From: Desulfobacula sp964636495
Lineage (GTDB): Bacteria; Desulfobacterota; Desulfobacteria; Desulfobacterales; Desulfobacteraceae
Direction: 5' to 3'
NCBI GenBank assembly: GCA_964636495.1
Contig: CAZWSL010000001.1
Location: 155,469 to 219,468, forward strand
Length of the DNA: 64,000 bases
Positions 17,286-26,643 of this stretch are shown here, piece by piece (positions within the stretch are counted from its first letter, which is position 1; each line of letters begins with the position of its first letter). The notes beneath the pieces are model-generated. The model was not told where the DNA came from and made no database searches. It saw only the letters and a program-made list of their open reading frames with translations. Both the position numbers and the translations under genes were made by a program.

Positions 17286-18410
17286 TCAATCTATTATATC
17301 CCGGGCAATGAGATCTTGAATATCTCTGTATGTAAGGCAGCGGTTCAGCTGCAGGCTTTTTGTTTTGATATTGAATGTAAGATCATCCAGATGCTCATCA
17401 GGGCAGTCTATCTTATTTGCATCAAGATATTTTTTGACAAGCTGCCTGCCGCAGAGAACATTTAAAAAAAACTGTTTTCCGGATGTAATCCCGAACTGGC
17501 CATCAGCATGGGTTCCAGCCACATGGGTTTTTACGCCGTCACCAAATACAGGCGTATTAATGTTTAAGATATGCTCACCTGTCTGCTCCGAGATGATGGA
17601 ATCCACATATTTATAATATGCGTGAAACGTATCAATATCCTCTGTATTTAAACCTATTTCAAAACCCTGGTCCTTGAGCGCTTTCGCACTTGTATAGAGG
17701 TCAGCTATTCCGTTTCTTTCTCCTATACCAAGGGCTGAAGCTTCAAGAATACTGCCTCCGGCCAGGATGCCCATGAGAGAATTGGCAGATGCCATGCCCA
17801 TATCATTGTGACAGTGGATTGAAATTTTTGTTTTTCCTCTTTTTAAAGAAAATTGGCTTATTTTGTCAAAAACCTGGTTTGGGGCCATCATACCTGAAGT
17901 ATCCGGCAGGGAAATCATATCTATGTTCTGCTGACTGAAAAAGAGAATAGATTTTTCAATGATTTCATCATCTGTTCTGCCAATATCCAGCATGGCAATG
18001 GAGATGACAGAGCCTGGTTTCATATCTCTGATATACCTGGTGGTCTTTACAAGATTTTCAAGGATTTTATCAAGTTCGTCATCTGTCACCCTGTTTTTGA
18101 TGTATATATGAAAATGAAAATCATTTATACCGGTTCCAAGTAACATATCAGCATGGTCAATATTTGCCATTCCCATGCCGGCTATGGAGGTCCTGTATTC
18201 CTGCCGGGCTGCGTGTATACAAAGCTCTTTTACCATATCAGCTTCACGCTTATGGGCAGGAGGGTAACCCGCCTGGCATATATCTACTCCGAGTTTTTCT
18301 TGAAATTTCAAGATCTGAAGGCGCTGTTCAAAGGAAAACATCAGTCCCCTGTACTGCATACCTTCCCTCAGGGTTTCATCAATAATAGTAACCTGCCTTT
18401 TATTCATCAT
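17286..18410 (-). CDS. DRE-TIM metallolyase (homocitrate/isopropylmalate synthase family)
   Basis: 374 residues. DETLREGMQ is the catalytic Arg/metal Asp motif; IHCHNDMGMA gives the HxH metal ligands, and GIGERNGIADL is the flexible loop. The family makes carbon-carbon bonds between acetyl-CoA and a 2-oxoacid (homocitrate, isopropylmalate, citramalate, Re-citrate) or cleaves HMG-CoA. There is no C-terminal leucine-type regulatory domain, so a feedback-controlled LeuA is unlikely. It follows the radical SAM gene by 70 bases, and the two may be linked. Substrate unknown. Confidence 0.8.
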   Translation of the reverse strand: MMNKRQVTIIDETLREGMQYRGLMFSFEQRLQILKFQEKLGVDICQAGYPPAHKREADMVKELCIHAARQEYRTSIAGMGMANIDHADMLLGTGINDFHFHIYIKNRVTDDELDKILENLVKTTRYIRDMKPGSVISIAMLDIGRTDDEIIEKSILFFSQQNIDMISLPDTSGMMAPNQVFDKISQFSLKRGKTKISIHCHNDMGMASANSLMGILAGGSILEASALGIGERNGIADLYTSAKALKDQGFEIGLNTEDIDTFHAYYKYVDSIISEQTGEHILNINTPVFGDGVKTHVAGTHADGQFGITSGKQFFLNVLCGRQLVKKYLDANKIDCPDEHLDDLTFNIKTKSLQLNRCLTYRDIQDLIARDIID

Positions 18411-18481
18411 TTCTCTAACTCTCTGCAGGATAAATTAAATCATATTATTCAAAAGATCTGCCATATCAGGATGAAAGAATA

Positions 18482-19696
18482 TTAATCCATTTTAAAATGT
18501 TCTTTTGGCGGATTAAAATAGCCGCAAATTAATCTGGGAAAAAGAGTTTTCAACTGCTCGATTATGGTGTTCATGCCCATGGGTGTGCCGGAATCCTGAA
18601 CACCTGACATGATTTCATAATACTTTTTTGGATCAAAATTGAGGTTGCGCCACTGGATCATGTCAATATGGTAATGAGTGATAAACGCTTTTAATGCTCT
18701 GAACTCTTCTCTGGAGTCGGTGAATCCGGGAGAGTTCAGATAGTTTACTGCAACAAATTTTCCATGCTGTTTCGCTTTTTCAATACTCTTTAAAACATCT
18801 GAGAATTTATATCCTTTAGGCCTGAAATAGGCTTTGTAGCAGTTTTCCCTTACAGAGTTCATACTGACTCTCATGGAATCAAGACCGGCAATACATAATT
18901 GTTCAACATATTCCGGGAAACTGGCATTTGTATTTAAATTAATGGTTCCCTGGTCTGTTTTTTTTCTTATGATCCGTATAGCAGGCTCTATTGTTTTAAA
19001 TGCTGTTAACGGCTCTCCTTCACACCCCTGCCCGAAACTGACCACACTGTTTTTAACATGTGATATGTGTTCAATGGAGATCTGGGCAATATCCCGGGGG
19101 CTTGGCGTAAATTTTATCCTCTCCTGGCAGGCGCATAAACTGCTCTGGGTCTGCAGGGATATGCACCCGAGGCAGTTTGCATTGCATATGGTTGAAGTGG
19201 GAAGAGGAGCTTCGTATCTTTGAAGAAAAAAATTTTTTCCGGCCGGACATCCATACTTCAGTGCACACGTTTCAAGATGTCTCATCAGCCTGTTGTCAGG
19301 GTACTTTTTTTTCAGTCTGTTGATGCCTTTTACAATACCTTTATGGGGCATTTTACTTAATGCCTGTCTTGGCTCTCTGTCCACAACTACTGCAGAAGAG
19401 CGGAAACGGTTCTTTCCAAAACCGACAGCACCGTATGCAAACAGGGGCAGCAGGTTTTTTACTCCTCTGTCGTCATAGGCACATGAGTGTCTGTTGACAT
19501 ATCCTGGAGAATTAAAGACAGCAACCGGAAATATTTTTTCTCTTGAAGCAAAGGGGTTGTTTTCAATAATTTCAATTTTATCTCTGGCAATATTGTAAAC
19601 AATGGGATGTCTGTCAGGCAGCATCATGAGTTCACTGCCCTGCGGCATGACAATACTTTTTTCTTTTTCCAGGATGACAGGGGTCTGTCCGGCCAT
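18482..19696 (-). CDS. Radical SAM protein (true N-terminus probably further upstream)
   Basis: Radical SAM enzyme with the unusual cluster motif CNANCLGC (CX3CX2C) followed by SLQTQSSLCACQE. GQGCEGEPLTAFKTIE, NLNTNASFPEYV and DSMRVSMNSV are the barrel strands. The nearest ATG is 19696, but the same frame stays open and reads as normal protein (ILTAVAAAENGEIFELEGYG, then AVGMAGQ) back to about 19780, where no ATG, GTG or TTG exists. An AGGA lies seven bases before a TAT codon at 19778-19780, exactly where a start would be expected. It overlaps nothing but follows immediately after the thioesterase stop. Substrate unknown. Confidence 0.85.
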   Translation of the reverse strand: MAGQTPVILEKEKSIVMPQGSELMMLPDRHPIVYNIARDKIEIIENNPFASREKIFPVAVFNSPGYVNRHSCAYDDRGVKNLLPLFAYGAVGFGKNRFRSSAVVVDREPRQALSKMPHKGIVKGINRLKKKYPDNRLMRHLETCALKYGCPAGKNFFLQRYEAPLPTSTICNANCLGCISLQTQSSLCACQERIKFTPSPRDIAQISIEHISHVKNSVVSFGQGCEGEPLTAFKTIEPAIRIIRKKTDQGTINLNTNASFPEYVEQLCIAGLDSMRVSMNSVRENCYKAYFRPKGYKFSDVLKSIEKAKQHGKFVAVNYLNSPGFTDSREEFRALKAFITHYHIDMIQWRNLNFDPKKYYEIMSGVQDSGTPMGMNTIIEQLKTLFPRLICGYFNPPKEHFKMD

Positions 19697-19789
19697 GCCT
19701 ACGGCGCCGTAGCCTTCAAGTTCAAAAATTTCACCGTTCTCAGCTGCTGCTACAGCTGTAAGAATATGTTTTCTGTTATACGTGATATC

Positions 19790-20206
19790 CTACTCCGGCA
19801 GATCTGTTTCTAAAGATTCAAGATACGGTATGGGCAGCACTCTTTTATTTGTCCCCAGATAGACAAGTTCAAGAGTACATGTGACAGCAGCCTTCTTTGC
19901 ATCAGGGCGCCATGCCTCGTGGGAGAAGAGAATTCTGTAGGCTCCCTCTTTTTTCCAGGTTGTTCTTATGTCAAGAATATCTCCGAAAACGGCTCCCTCA
20001 TGAAAATTCATATTTGCCTTGTAAACTGCAAAACCGCTTCCATGCTGATGCCACATTTCTGCAAGCACCTTGACTCCGATAAGATCTTCCCTTGCTCTTT
20101 CAAAAAATTTTAAGTAGTTTGCATGGTAGACTACTCCTGAGTGATCTGTGTCTTCGTAGTAGACTGGAACTGATAAGTGGTGTGTTTTCTGTTCTGGATC
20201 ATTCAT
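19790..20206 (-). CDS. ybgC: YbgC/4-hydroxybenzoyl-CoA-type acyl-CoA thioesterase
   Basis: Hot-dog thioesterase of 138 residues. The active-site segment YEDTDHSGVVYHANYLKFFE contains the Asp and His typical of the YbgC family, followed by RARED. Hydrolyses short acyl-CoA or acyl-ACP; in proteobacteria often part of the Tol-Pal neighbourhood, which is not seen here. Its amber stop is at 19790-19792, directly against the radical SAM reading frame. Confidence 0.9.
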   Translation of the reverse strand: MNDPEQKTHHLSVPVYYEDTDHSGVVYHANYLKFFERAREDLIGVKVLAEMWHQHGSGFAVYKANMNFHEGAVFGDILDIRTTWKKEGAYRILFSHEAWRPDAKKAAVTCTLELVYLGTNKRVLPIPYLESLETDLPE

Positions 20207-20327
20207 ATGTTCATACGCTTTAAGTTTGTGTTAGTCTACCTGCATTAACACATCTTGTATGCTTTAATCAAGAAATCAGGATGAAAAATATCTGTCAGAA
20301 AGAAGAAATAGCGTGCAGTGCTGGATA

Positions 20328-21506
20328 TTACTCTATTTTTCCAATGCCGGCAAAAATATCAAGTCCTCCATGAAAGAGAGGCTTTAATTCAAGCCTTAGC
20401 CCAAGCGATAATCTGCTCTCCCTTGATGGAAGGATAATACCCACACGCCAGTTTTTAAAATCTGCATTCAGCTTTTTTCCTATTTCCCGGTAAAACAGGG
20501 TAGTGTTGTCATTTTTCCCAAGCCTTTTCCCATAAGGTGGATTCAGCATAATGACCCCTTTTTTTTCAGGGCAGGCAATGGGGGGAGTGATTTTGAAGAA
20601 ATCTGTTTTTGATACATGAATCATTTTACAGAAATCGTGTTTATCTCTGTTTTTTTTCAGCGCGGCCAATGCGTGGTCATCAATATCTGACGCAAAAATC
20701 TCTCTGCCTGAAAAGCGTGTAAATTCTTTTTGCATCTGTTTTTTCATGTAGGCATAGGTTTTATAGTTAAAGGCAGGCCACTGCTGCAGGGCAAAATTTC
20801 TGAAAAATCCAGGTGGTATATTTGATTTTATCATGGCCGCTTCAATACTGAATGTTCCTGAGCCGCACATCGGATCAATCAGTACGTCTTCAGCTGAAAA
20901 CTTTGTCCAGGACAGCATGGCTGAAGCAATATTTTCCCTTACAGGTGCCTTGCTCACCTTTTTTTTGATTCCCCGTTTAAATAGAAGATTGCCAGTCGTA
21001 TCCATGGAGATGGTGAAAAAATTATCTTCTGCTCTTATATGAATTGTCTGACTGGATCTCTCTTCTGCTGTAAAGGCATCCATGCTGTTTAATTGTTCTG
21101 AAATGATTTTTTTACAACGTTGTTCTATGGCGCCGGAATGGTACAGTCTGGATTTTCTGCTGGTAATGTTAAATTTTATAAAACAGTTTTCAGGCAGGTA
21201 GAGTATCCAGTCAATTCCTTCTATTTTCTGTTCAAGTTTTTCAAAGGAGTCTGCCTTGAAATGAGCTATCCTCATCAAAATTCTTGAAGGGCTTCGTAAT
21301 GTCAGGTTAAAAGCCATGCAGGTATTTAACCGGGCTTGGAATTCAATCCCTCCCTTTGTCATTTTCATGTCATTTTCAGCAAATCCTGCTTCAACCATTT
21401 CCCTGTAGCATGTTTTTCTTAATCCAGGCGCACATACTGCAAAGAATGAATGCTTTCTTCCGCTTACTCTTCTTTTTACTCTTTTAATAAAGGGAGATAT
21501 GTTCAA
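20328..21506 (-). CDS. rlmL: THUMP-domain SAM-dependent rRNA methyltransferase (RlmL-like)
   Basis: 392 residues: N-terminal ferredoxin-like/THUMP region (FFAVCAPGLRKTCYREMVEA, GGIEFQARL), then the Rossmann methyltransferase with DPMCGSGTFSIEAAMI (SAM binding), ASDIDDHALAAL and the base-flipping/catalytic MLNPPYGKRLG. Probably makes m2G in 23S rRNA like the RlmL half of E. coli RlmKL; the RlmK half is absent. The exact target base is not deducible. Confidence 0.85.
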   Translation of the reverse strand: MNISPFIKRVKRRVSGRKHSFFAVCAPGLRKTCYREMVEAGFAENDMKMTKGGIEFQARLNTCMAFNLTLRSPSRILMRIAHFKADSFEKLEQKIEGIDWILYLPENCFIKFNITSRKSRLYHSGAIEQRCKKIISEQLNSMDAFTAEERSSQTIHIRAEDNFFTISMDTTGNLLFKRGIKKKVSKAPVRENIASAMLSWTKFSAEDVLIDPMCGSGTFSIEAAMIKSNIPPGFFRNFALQQWPAFNYKTYAYMKKQMQKEFTRFSGREIFASDIDDHALAALKKNRDKHDFCKMIHVSKTDFFKITPPIACPEKKGVIMLNPPYGKRLGKNDNTTLFYREIGKKLNADFKNWRVGIILPSRESRLSLGLRLELKPLFHGGLDIFAGIGKIE

Positions 21507-21621
21507 AACATTAAATTTAATTCAGTATACTTTTAATATTCATGGCAAAATCCATGCTTCTTTCTGTAGCAGCATGATGGCTGTTATACAGGTTCATTTT
21601 TTAGCAGGAAGATGACACTGT

Positions 21622-21661
21622 TTTGAAAAATAATCAATCAGAATATTTGATCATTTTCAAA
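21622..21661. repeat. Interrupted inverted repeat in the rlmL-livM divergent region
   Basis: TTTGAAAA at 21622-21629 pairs with TTTTCAAA at 21654-21661 across 24 bases. It lies between divergent rlmL and livM and could be an operator. The whole 350-base gap (21507-21858) has no gene I can support. Confidence 0.3.
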
Positions 21662-21734
21662 TATCCGGAAGAATATTAATTGTCAATGAATTGAATCAAA
21701 TTAACGAAAGAGCAGGATAACACTGTTTTATAAC

Positions 21735-21763
21735 TTGACAAGGCTTGTATTTTGAGAATAAGT
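21735..21763 (+). promoter_or_regulatory. Candidate sigma-70 promoter for the liv operon
   Basis: TTGACA at 21735-21740, 17-base spacer, then ATAAGT as a weak -10, about 95 bases upstream of the preferred livM start. Perfect -35 and ideal spacing, but the -10 is poor. Confidence 0.4.
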
Positions 21764-21858
21764 AAAGAAAGCCTGTTTGAAAAAATGATAACGTAATAGT
21801 GTTCAATTTTTTTCGGTCAGACAGTAAAGGTTTAAACAATCAAAAGGGTGATTTTTTT

Positions 21859-22908
21859 ATGGATATGAAAAGAGACTATTTTGAAGATATACAGCTTTTT
21901 ACATCTCCGGTTGTTTTCTTCTGGTTTGCAGTATTAATCGGGTCATTATATCTGCTCCCCTTTTTTGTAAGCAATTATTATATTTATGTGGCAAATTATA
22001 TTGCAATTAATATTATTGTTGCAACGGGTTTGAACCTTCTTGTGGGATATACCGGTCAGATCTCACTCGGGCATGCAGGCTTTTTTGCCATTGGCGCGTA
22101 CGGTACAACTATTCTGATGCTCAAGGCAGGCCTGCCTTTTATTATTGCTTTACCAACTGCAGCCCTTATTGCAGCAGGTTTTGGCTTTTTACTCGGGCTT
22201 CCTTCCTTAAGACTTGAGGGTCCTTATCTTGCCATAGCCACTCTTGGATTTGGCCTGACCATCACACAGGTAATCGGCAGAATTGAATATTTCGGGGGCA
22301 GGGATGGAATTCATGTCCCGGATATTAATATTGGTTCATGGGTTATAGATACAGATAAGGAATTTTATTTTCTGTTGATTACCCTGACAATATGTCTTCT
22401 TTTATTCATGAGAAATTTAATTAAAACAAGGATGGGCAGGGCATTTATTGCCATAAGAGATGCTGATATTGCAGCTGAAACCATGGGAGTGAACATTGTT
22501 TTTTATAAAACCCTTGCCTTTGCAATAAGTGCTTTTTATGCCGGTATTGCAGGTGGTATGTATGCCTTTGTCCTGAAATTTATAGAACCTGAGATTTTTA
22601 CTCTTTTGATGTCGATTCTATTTCTTGCCATGATTGTTGTAGGAGGACTTGGTTCCATGATGGGCTCCATTACAGGAGCTACTCTTCTTTGCTGGCTGGA
22701 TTTAAAATTGAGAAACATTCTTGAGATCCCTCATGTTGGAGAGTGGTTGAAAAAACTTTCTGAAAACTGGTTTTCTTTAACAGGTGTATCCAATATCCAA
22801 TATATAATCTTTGGCTCCATTATGGTCGGGATAATGCTGTTCGAACCTCTCGGGCTTTATGGGATATGGATTCGGACAAAAAAATACTGGCGGACATGGC
22901 CGTTTTAA
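21859..22908 (+). CDS. livM: Branched-chain amino acid-type ABC permease LivM
   Basis: Inner-membrane permease with about ten hydrophobic segments. Family signatures: NLLVGYTGQISLGHAGFFAI near the N-terminus, GLPSLRLEGPYLAIATLGFG, and IRDADIAAETMGVN (EAA-like coupling loop), then GGLGSMMGSITGA. I prefer the ATG at 21859 (AAAGGGTGA upstream) over a GTG 20 codons earlier. First gene of livM-livH-livK-livG-livF-ligase. Confidence 0.9.
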   Translation: MDMKRDYFEDIQLFTSPVVFFWFAVLIGSLYLLPFFVSNYYIYVANYIAINIIVATGLNLLVGYTGQISLGHAGFFAIGAYGTTILMLKAGLPFIIALPTAALIAAGFGFLLGLPSLRLEGPYLAIATLGFGLTITQVIGRIEYFGGRDGIHVPDINIGSWVIDTDKEFYFLLITLTICLLLFMRNLIKTRMGRAFIAIRDADIAAETMGVNIVFYKTLAFAISAFYAGIAGGMYAFVLKFIEPEIFTLLMSILFLAMIVVGGLGSMMGSITGATLLCWLDLKLRNILEIPHVGEWLKKLSENWFSLTGVSNIQYIIFGSIMVGIMLFEPLGLYGIWIRTKKYWRTWPF

Positions 22909-22923
22909 TTGAGGAAGGAATGC

Positions 22924-23799
22924 ATGATTGATTTTATCCAGATGATAGTCAGTGGCGTTGCAACGGGAAGTACATATGCATTAATGGGACTTGCCATGGT
23001 CATTATTTACAAGACGTCCGAGGTGCCTAATTTTGCCCAGGGTGAAATGGCGCTTATTACCTCCTATTTTGCCATGATGCTTTTAACCACTATGAATATG
23101 TCTGTATATCTTGCATTTTTTCTCTCATTTGTATTTGCTGCTGTTCTGGGAGCTTTCCTGGAATTTGCTATTTTGCGAAGAGCGAAAGAACCCAATATTC
23201 TTGGAATGATTGTCATAACCATTGGCATTGAGATGGTCCTTCTGGGGTTTGTCTCCTGGAAATTCGGGGCAGAAGAAAAGACCATACCATTTCCTATCGG
23301 ACCCTATGATGGTTTTATTTTCGGCGATATTTATATAAGCAAGCTTGATGTGCTGACACTGCTTTGTGCTTTATTTTTCATGATCGTGCTTTATCTGTTT
23401 TTCAAATTCTCAAAACTCGGGCTTGCAATGAAAGCCACCCAGCAAAATTCTGTTGCAGCACAAATTGTGGGGATCAGAACCAACAGGATAATGATGATGA
23501 CATGGGGGATTTCTTCCCTTGTCGGCGCCACGGCAGGTTTAGTGATCGCTCCCACAGTCATGCAGCCTTTTATGATGTGGGATCCAATGCTCAAAGGTTT
23601 TGCCGCTGCAGTCATGGGTGGTATGACTTCTTTGCCGGGTGCTGTTATTGCAGCATATATGCTGGGTATAATTGAAAATCTATTTGGTGGATATATTTCT
23701 ATTGAATTTAAAACAGTGGTTGCATTTGCTATTATTGTACTTGTTTTGTGTATTAAGCCAAGCGGCCTTTTTGCAAGGCACTATGTTAAAAAAGTGTGA
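22924..23799 (+). CDS. livH: Branched-chain amino acid-type ABC permease LivH
   Basis: GVATGSTYALMGLAMVIIYK at the N-terminus and PNFAQGEMALI are the LivH hallmarks; KLGLAMKATQQNSVAAQIVG is the coupling loop and GGMTSLPGAVIAAYMLG the C-terminal signature. The ATG at 22924 follows GAGGAAGGA at good spacing; a TTG five codons upstream is less likely. Pairs with LivM to form the channel. Confidence 0.9.
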   Translation: MIDFIQMIVSGVATGSTYALMGLAMVIIYKTSEVPNFAQGEMALITSYFAMMLLTTMNMSVYLAFFLSFVFAAVLGAFLEFAILRRAKEPNILGMIVITIGIEMVLLGFVSWKFGAEEKTIPFPIGPYDGFIFGDIYISKLDVLTLLCALFFMIVLYLFFKFSKLGLAMKATQQNSVAAQIVGIRTNRIMMMTWGISSLVGATAGLVIAPTVMQPFMMWDPMLKGFAAAVMGGMTSLPGAVIAAYMLGIIENLFGGYISIEFKTVVAFAIIVLVLCIKPSGLFARHYVKKV

Positions 23800-23887
23800 G
23801 TGATAAGTAGATAGATTTGAGCAGTGAATATTAAATTTCACATCTCATGCCTTAAATCTAAAATAATTATTTAAACGGGAGGATGTT

Positions 23888-25081
23888 ATGAAAAAAAGAT
23901 TAATGCTTGTTTTATTTGTCTCTTTAACATTTTGTTTAGGCTTTACCCCCGGCATTTTTGCAGAAGAGGGTGTAACAGACACTGAGATCCATATTGGCGG
24001 ATGGGGTCCCCAGACAGGTCCTGCTGCAGCATGGGGAGCCGTACCAAGGGGTACCAGAGACTATTTTAAATGGATTAATGACAATGGCGGAATTCACGGA
24101 AGAAAAATTATTTTCCACATGTTTGATGACGGATATAACCCTGCGAAAACAAAAGCCGGTGTAAAAGAGCTTCAGGAAGGTACTGGAATCTTTGCCTGGG
24201 CTGGTGGAGTTGGAACGTCTCCCGGCCTTGCCGTAAAAGGTTACCTTGCAAAGCAAAATATTCCATGGGTAGGCCCTGCAACGGGCTCCAGGGAATTTGT
24301 TAATCCTCCCCAGAAAAATCTCTTTGCTGTTTATCCTCTATATGAAGGTGAAGCAAAAGTACTGGTGAATTATGCCATTGAAAAAATGGGTAAAAAGAGA
24401 GTGGCAATTGCCTATCTGAATGACGGGTACGGGAAAAATGGACTTCGGGGAGCTCTTGCCTCTCTCAAATCTCATGGCATGGAATCTGTAGTTGAAGTGC
24501 CTTTTGAAGCAAAAGATTCAGATCTTAAACCCCATATTATGAAATTGAGACAAGCTAAACCAGATATGGTACTGTTGTGGATAACACCCGGACAGGCTGC
24601 AAAGGTTGTCGGTATATCAAAAGCAATGAAATTTGATACACAGTTCATGAGTGTGAGTACCTGCTCTGATTTTATTTTTATGAATTTAATTACAAAAGGT
24701 GCCTGGGAGGGTGTAATCACCGGTACATTCGGTGAAGTTCCAGATTCAACCCTTCCTTTGATGGCAAAATATAAAAAAGAGGTATTTGAAAAATTCGCAT
24801 CAAAAAAAGAGAGATGGGGTATTTTTTATTATGCAGGGATTCTGTTTGTAGAGCCCATGATTGAAGGCTTGAAAAAGGCAGGCCGTGATCTTACAAGGGA
24901 AAAATTTATCACTGCAATGGAGAATATTAAGGGATTTAAAGGTATTGGCCCTGAAGTGAATTATACACCCTATAAAAAAGGGGCTATATACTCAAGACAG
25001 GGAACTTCTCAGACTTTTCTGGTCCAGTGTCTTAAAGGAGGAAAAAGCAAACAGCTTACCGGGTTGATGGATACAAAATAA
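23888..25081 (+). CDS. livK: Periplasmic ligand-binding protein of LivK type
   Basis: 397 residues. Signal peptide MKKRLMLVLFVSLTFCLGF to a site near IFAEEG. Peripla_BP_6 features: DTEIHIGGWGPQTGPAAAWG, DDGYNPAKTKAGVKEL, AIAYLNDGYGKNGL. GGAGG lies before the ATG at ideal spacing. Family members bind leucine-type amino acids, but also urea, aromatic acids or short-chain carboxylates; the ligand cannot be read from sequence. The adjacent acyl-CoA ligase suggests a carboxylic acid rather than an amino acid. Confidence 0.88.
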   Translation: MKKRLMLVLFVSLTFCLGFTPGIFAEEGVTDTEIHIGGWGPQTGPAAAWGAVPRGTRDYFKWINDNGGIHGRKIIFHMFDDGYNPAKTKAGVKELQEGTGIFAWAGGVGTSPGLAVKGYLAKQNIPWVGPATGSREFVNPPQKNLFAVYPLYEGEAKVLVNYAIEKMGKKRVAIAYLNDGYGKNGLRGALASLKSHGMESVVEVPFEAKDSDLKPHIMKLRQAKPDMVLLWITPGQAAKVVGISKAMKFDTQFMSVSTCSDFIFMNLITKGAWEGVITGTFGEVPDSTLPLMAKYKKEVFEKFASKKERWGIFYYAGILFVEPMIEGLKKAGRDLTREKFITAMENIKGFKGIGPEVNYTPYKKGAIYSRQGTSQTFLVQCLKGGKSKQLTGLMDTK

Positions 25082-25083
25082 GA

Positions 25084-25863
25084 ATGGAATCCTCTTTTTT
25101 TAAAGTTGACAATCTGGCCATCTCTTTCGGGGGAATAAAAGCCCTGCAGGATATCAGTTTTACCATGGACAAGGGTGAGATTTTTTCTGTCATAGGTCCA
25201 AATGGCGCTGGAAAGACCACCCTTTTCAACTGCATATCAGGGCTTTATAAGCCAGATCATGGCATTATCCGGTTTAAGGGTAAAAAAGTTGAGAATCAGA
25301 AACCTGATCATATTGCCAAAATGGGTATCGCAAGAACTTTCCAGAATATTGAATTGTTTTCTAATATGAATACAATGGAAAATATTATGCTGGGCCGCCA
25401 TATCCATATGCAGACAGGGCTTTTCAGCGGTATGACAATGTGGGGGAGGTCTTCCTCTGCTGCAAAAGAGGAAATCAGGCACAGAAAAAAAGTTGAAGAG
25501 ATCATTGATTTTCTGGAACTTCAAAATGTACGTGATAAATTTGTGGGAGCTCTGCCTTATGGAACTCAAAAACTTATTGAGCTTGGCAGAGCTCTTGCTC
25601 TTGAACCCACTCTGCTCCTGCTGGATGAACCGTGTGCCGGTATGAATTCAGAAGAAAAACAGGATATGATTTTCTGGATCAAGGATATTCAGGATGATCT
25701 TGGCATTACTATTCTGCTCATTGAACATGATATGAAAATGGTTATGGATATTTCATCAAGAGTTCTTGCTATTAATTTTGGAAGACCCATTACCCTTGGT
25801 ACTCCAGACCAGGTTCAGCAGAACGATGAAGTTCTTAAGGCGTATATTGGTGAAGGGGACTAG
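25084..25863 (+). CDS. livG: ABC transporter ATP-binding protein LivG
   Basis: Walker A GPNGAGKTT, Q-loop in ARTFQNIELFSNM, signature region VGALPYGTQKLIELGRALAL (LPYG instead of LSGG, usual for LivG), Walker B LLLLDEPCAGM, H-loop LLIEHDMKMV. Starts two bases after the livK stop and ends three bases before livF. Confidence 0.92.
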   Translation: MESSFFKVDNLAISFGGIKALQDISFTMDKGEIFSVIGPNGAGKTTLFNCISGLYKPDHGIIRFKGKKVENQKPDHIAKMGIARTFQNIELFSNMNTMENIMLGRHIHMQTGLFSGMTMWGRSSSAAKEEIRHRKKVEEIIDFLELQNVRDKFVGALPYGTQKLIELGRALALEPTLLLLDEPCAGMNSEEKQDMIFWIKDIQDDLGITILLIEHDMKMVMDISSRVLAINFGRPITLGTPDQVQQNDEVLKAYIGEGD

Positions 25864-25866
25864 AGC

Positions 25867-26643
25867 ATGACCAATCTTCTTGAAGTAAAAAATATTGAAA
25901 CCTATTATGATCTGGTCTATGCCATAAGAGGTGCCTCTTTTGCTGTAGAAGAGGGAAGTATTACAGCAATCCTGGGTAATAACGGTGCTGGAAAATCAAC
26001 TATTTTAAAAACCATCATGGGTTTAATAGAAGACCAGCCGGATAAGGGTATTATTGAATATAAAGGCAAACCCATTCAGCATAAAGATACAGATGAAATA
26101 GTGAGAAGGGGAATTGCCTATGTGCCTGAAGGCAGGGAAGTTTTTGAAGAGTTAACTGTTTACGAGCATCTTTCGATGGGAGCATATTTAAGAAACGATT
26201 CATCCGGTATTAAGAAGGATATCGAAAAAGTATTTACGTATTTTCCTGTTTTAAAAGGGAGATCAAATCAGTGGGCCGGGACGCTTTCCGGCGGAGAGCA
26301 GCAGATGCTTGCCATAGGAAGGGGGTTAATGTTAAGACCAACCCTTTTGATCCTGGATGAACCGTCTCTGGGGCTTTCCCCGATTCTTGTAAAAGAGATA
26401 TTTGCCATAATAAAAGAGATCAATTTACAGGGAACCACCATTCTTCTTGTGGAGCAGAATGCGAATATGGCGCTTTCTGTCTCTTCCACAGGTCTTATCC
26501 TTGAGAATGGACGATTTGTAATGAAGGGAAAATCAAAAGACCTGATTGAAGATAAAGATGTAAAAGAGTTTTATCTCGGCATTAAATCAGAAACTTCAGC
26601 TAAAGGTTTCCAGAGATGGAAGAGAAAAAAAGCATGGCGATGA
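25867..26643 (+). CDS. livF: ABC transporter ATP-binding protein LivF
   Basis: Walker A GNNGAGKST, YVPEGREVFEELTVYEHL (typical LivF), signature LSGGEQQMLAIGRGLM, Walker B LLILDEPSLGLSP, and VEQNANMAL. Its 3' end overlaps the start of the acyl-CoA ligase gene by 28 bases if the first ATG is used, which ties the ligase to the transporter operon. C-terminal tail KGFQRWKRKKAWR is longer and more basic than usual because of that overlap. Confidence 0.92.
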   Translation: MTNLLEVKNIETYYDLVYAIRGASFAVEEGSITAILGNNGAGKSTILKTIMGLIEDQPDKGIIEYKGKPIQHKDTDEIVRRGIAYVPEGREVFEELTVYEHLSMGAYLRNDSSGIKKDIEKVFTYFPVLKGRSNQWAGTLSGGEQQMLAIGRGLMLRPTLLILDEPSLGLSPILVKEIFAIIKEINLQGTTILLVEQNANMALSVSSTGLILENGRFVMKGKSKDLIEDKDVKEFYLGIKSETSAKGFQRWKRKKAWR

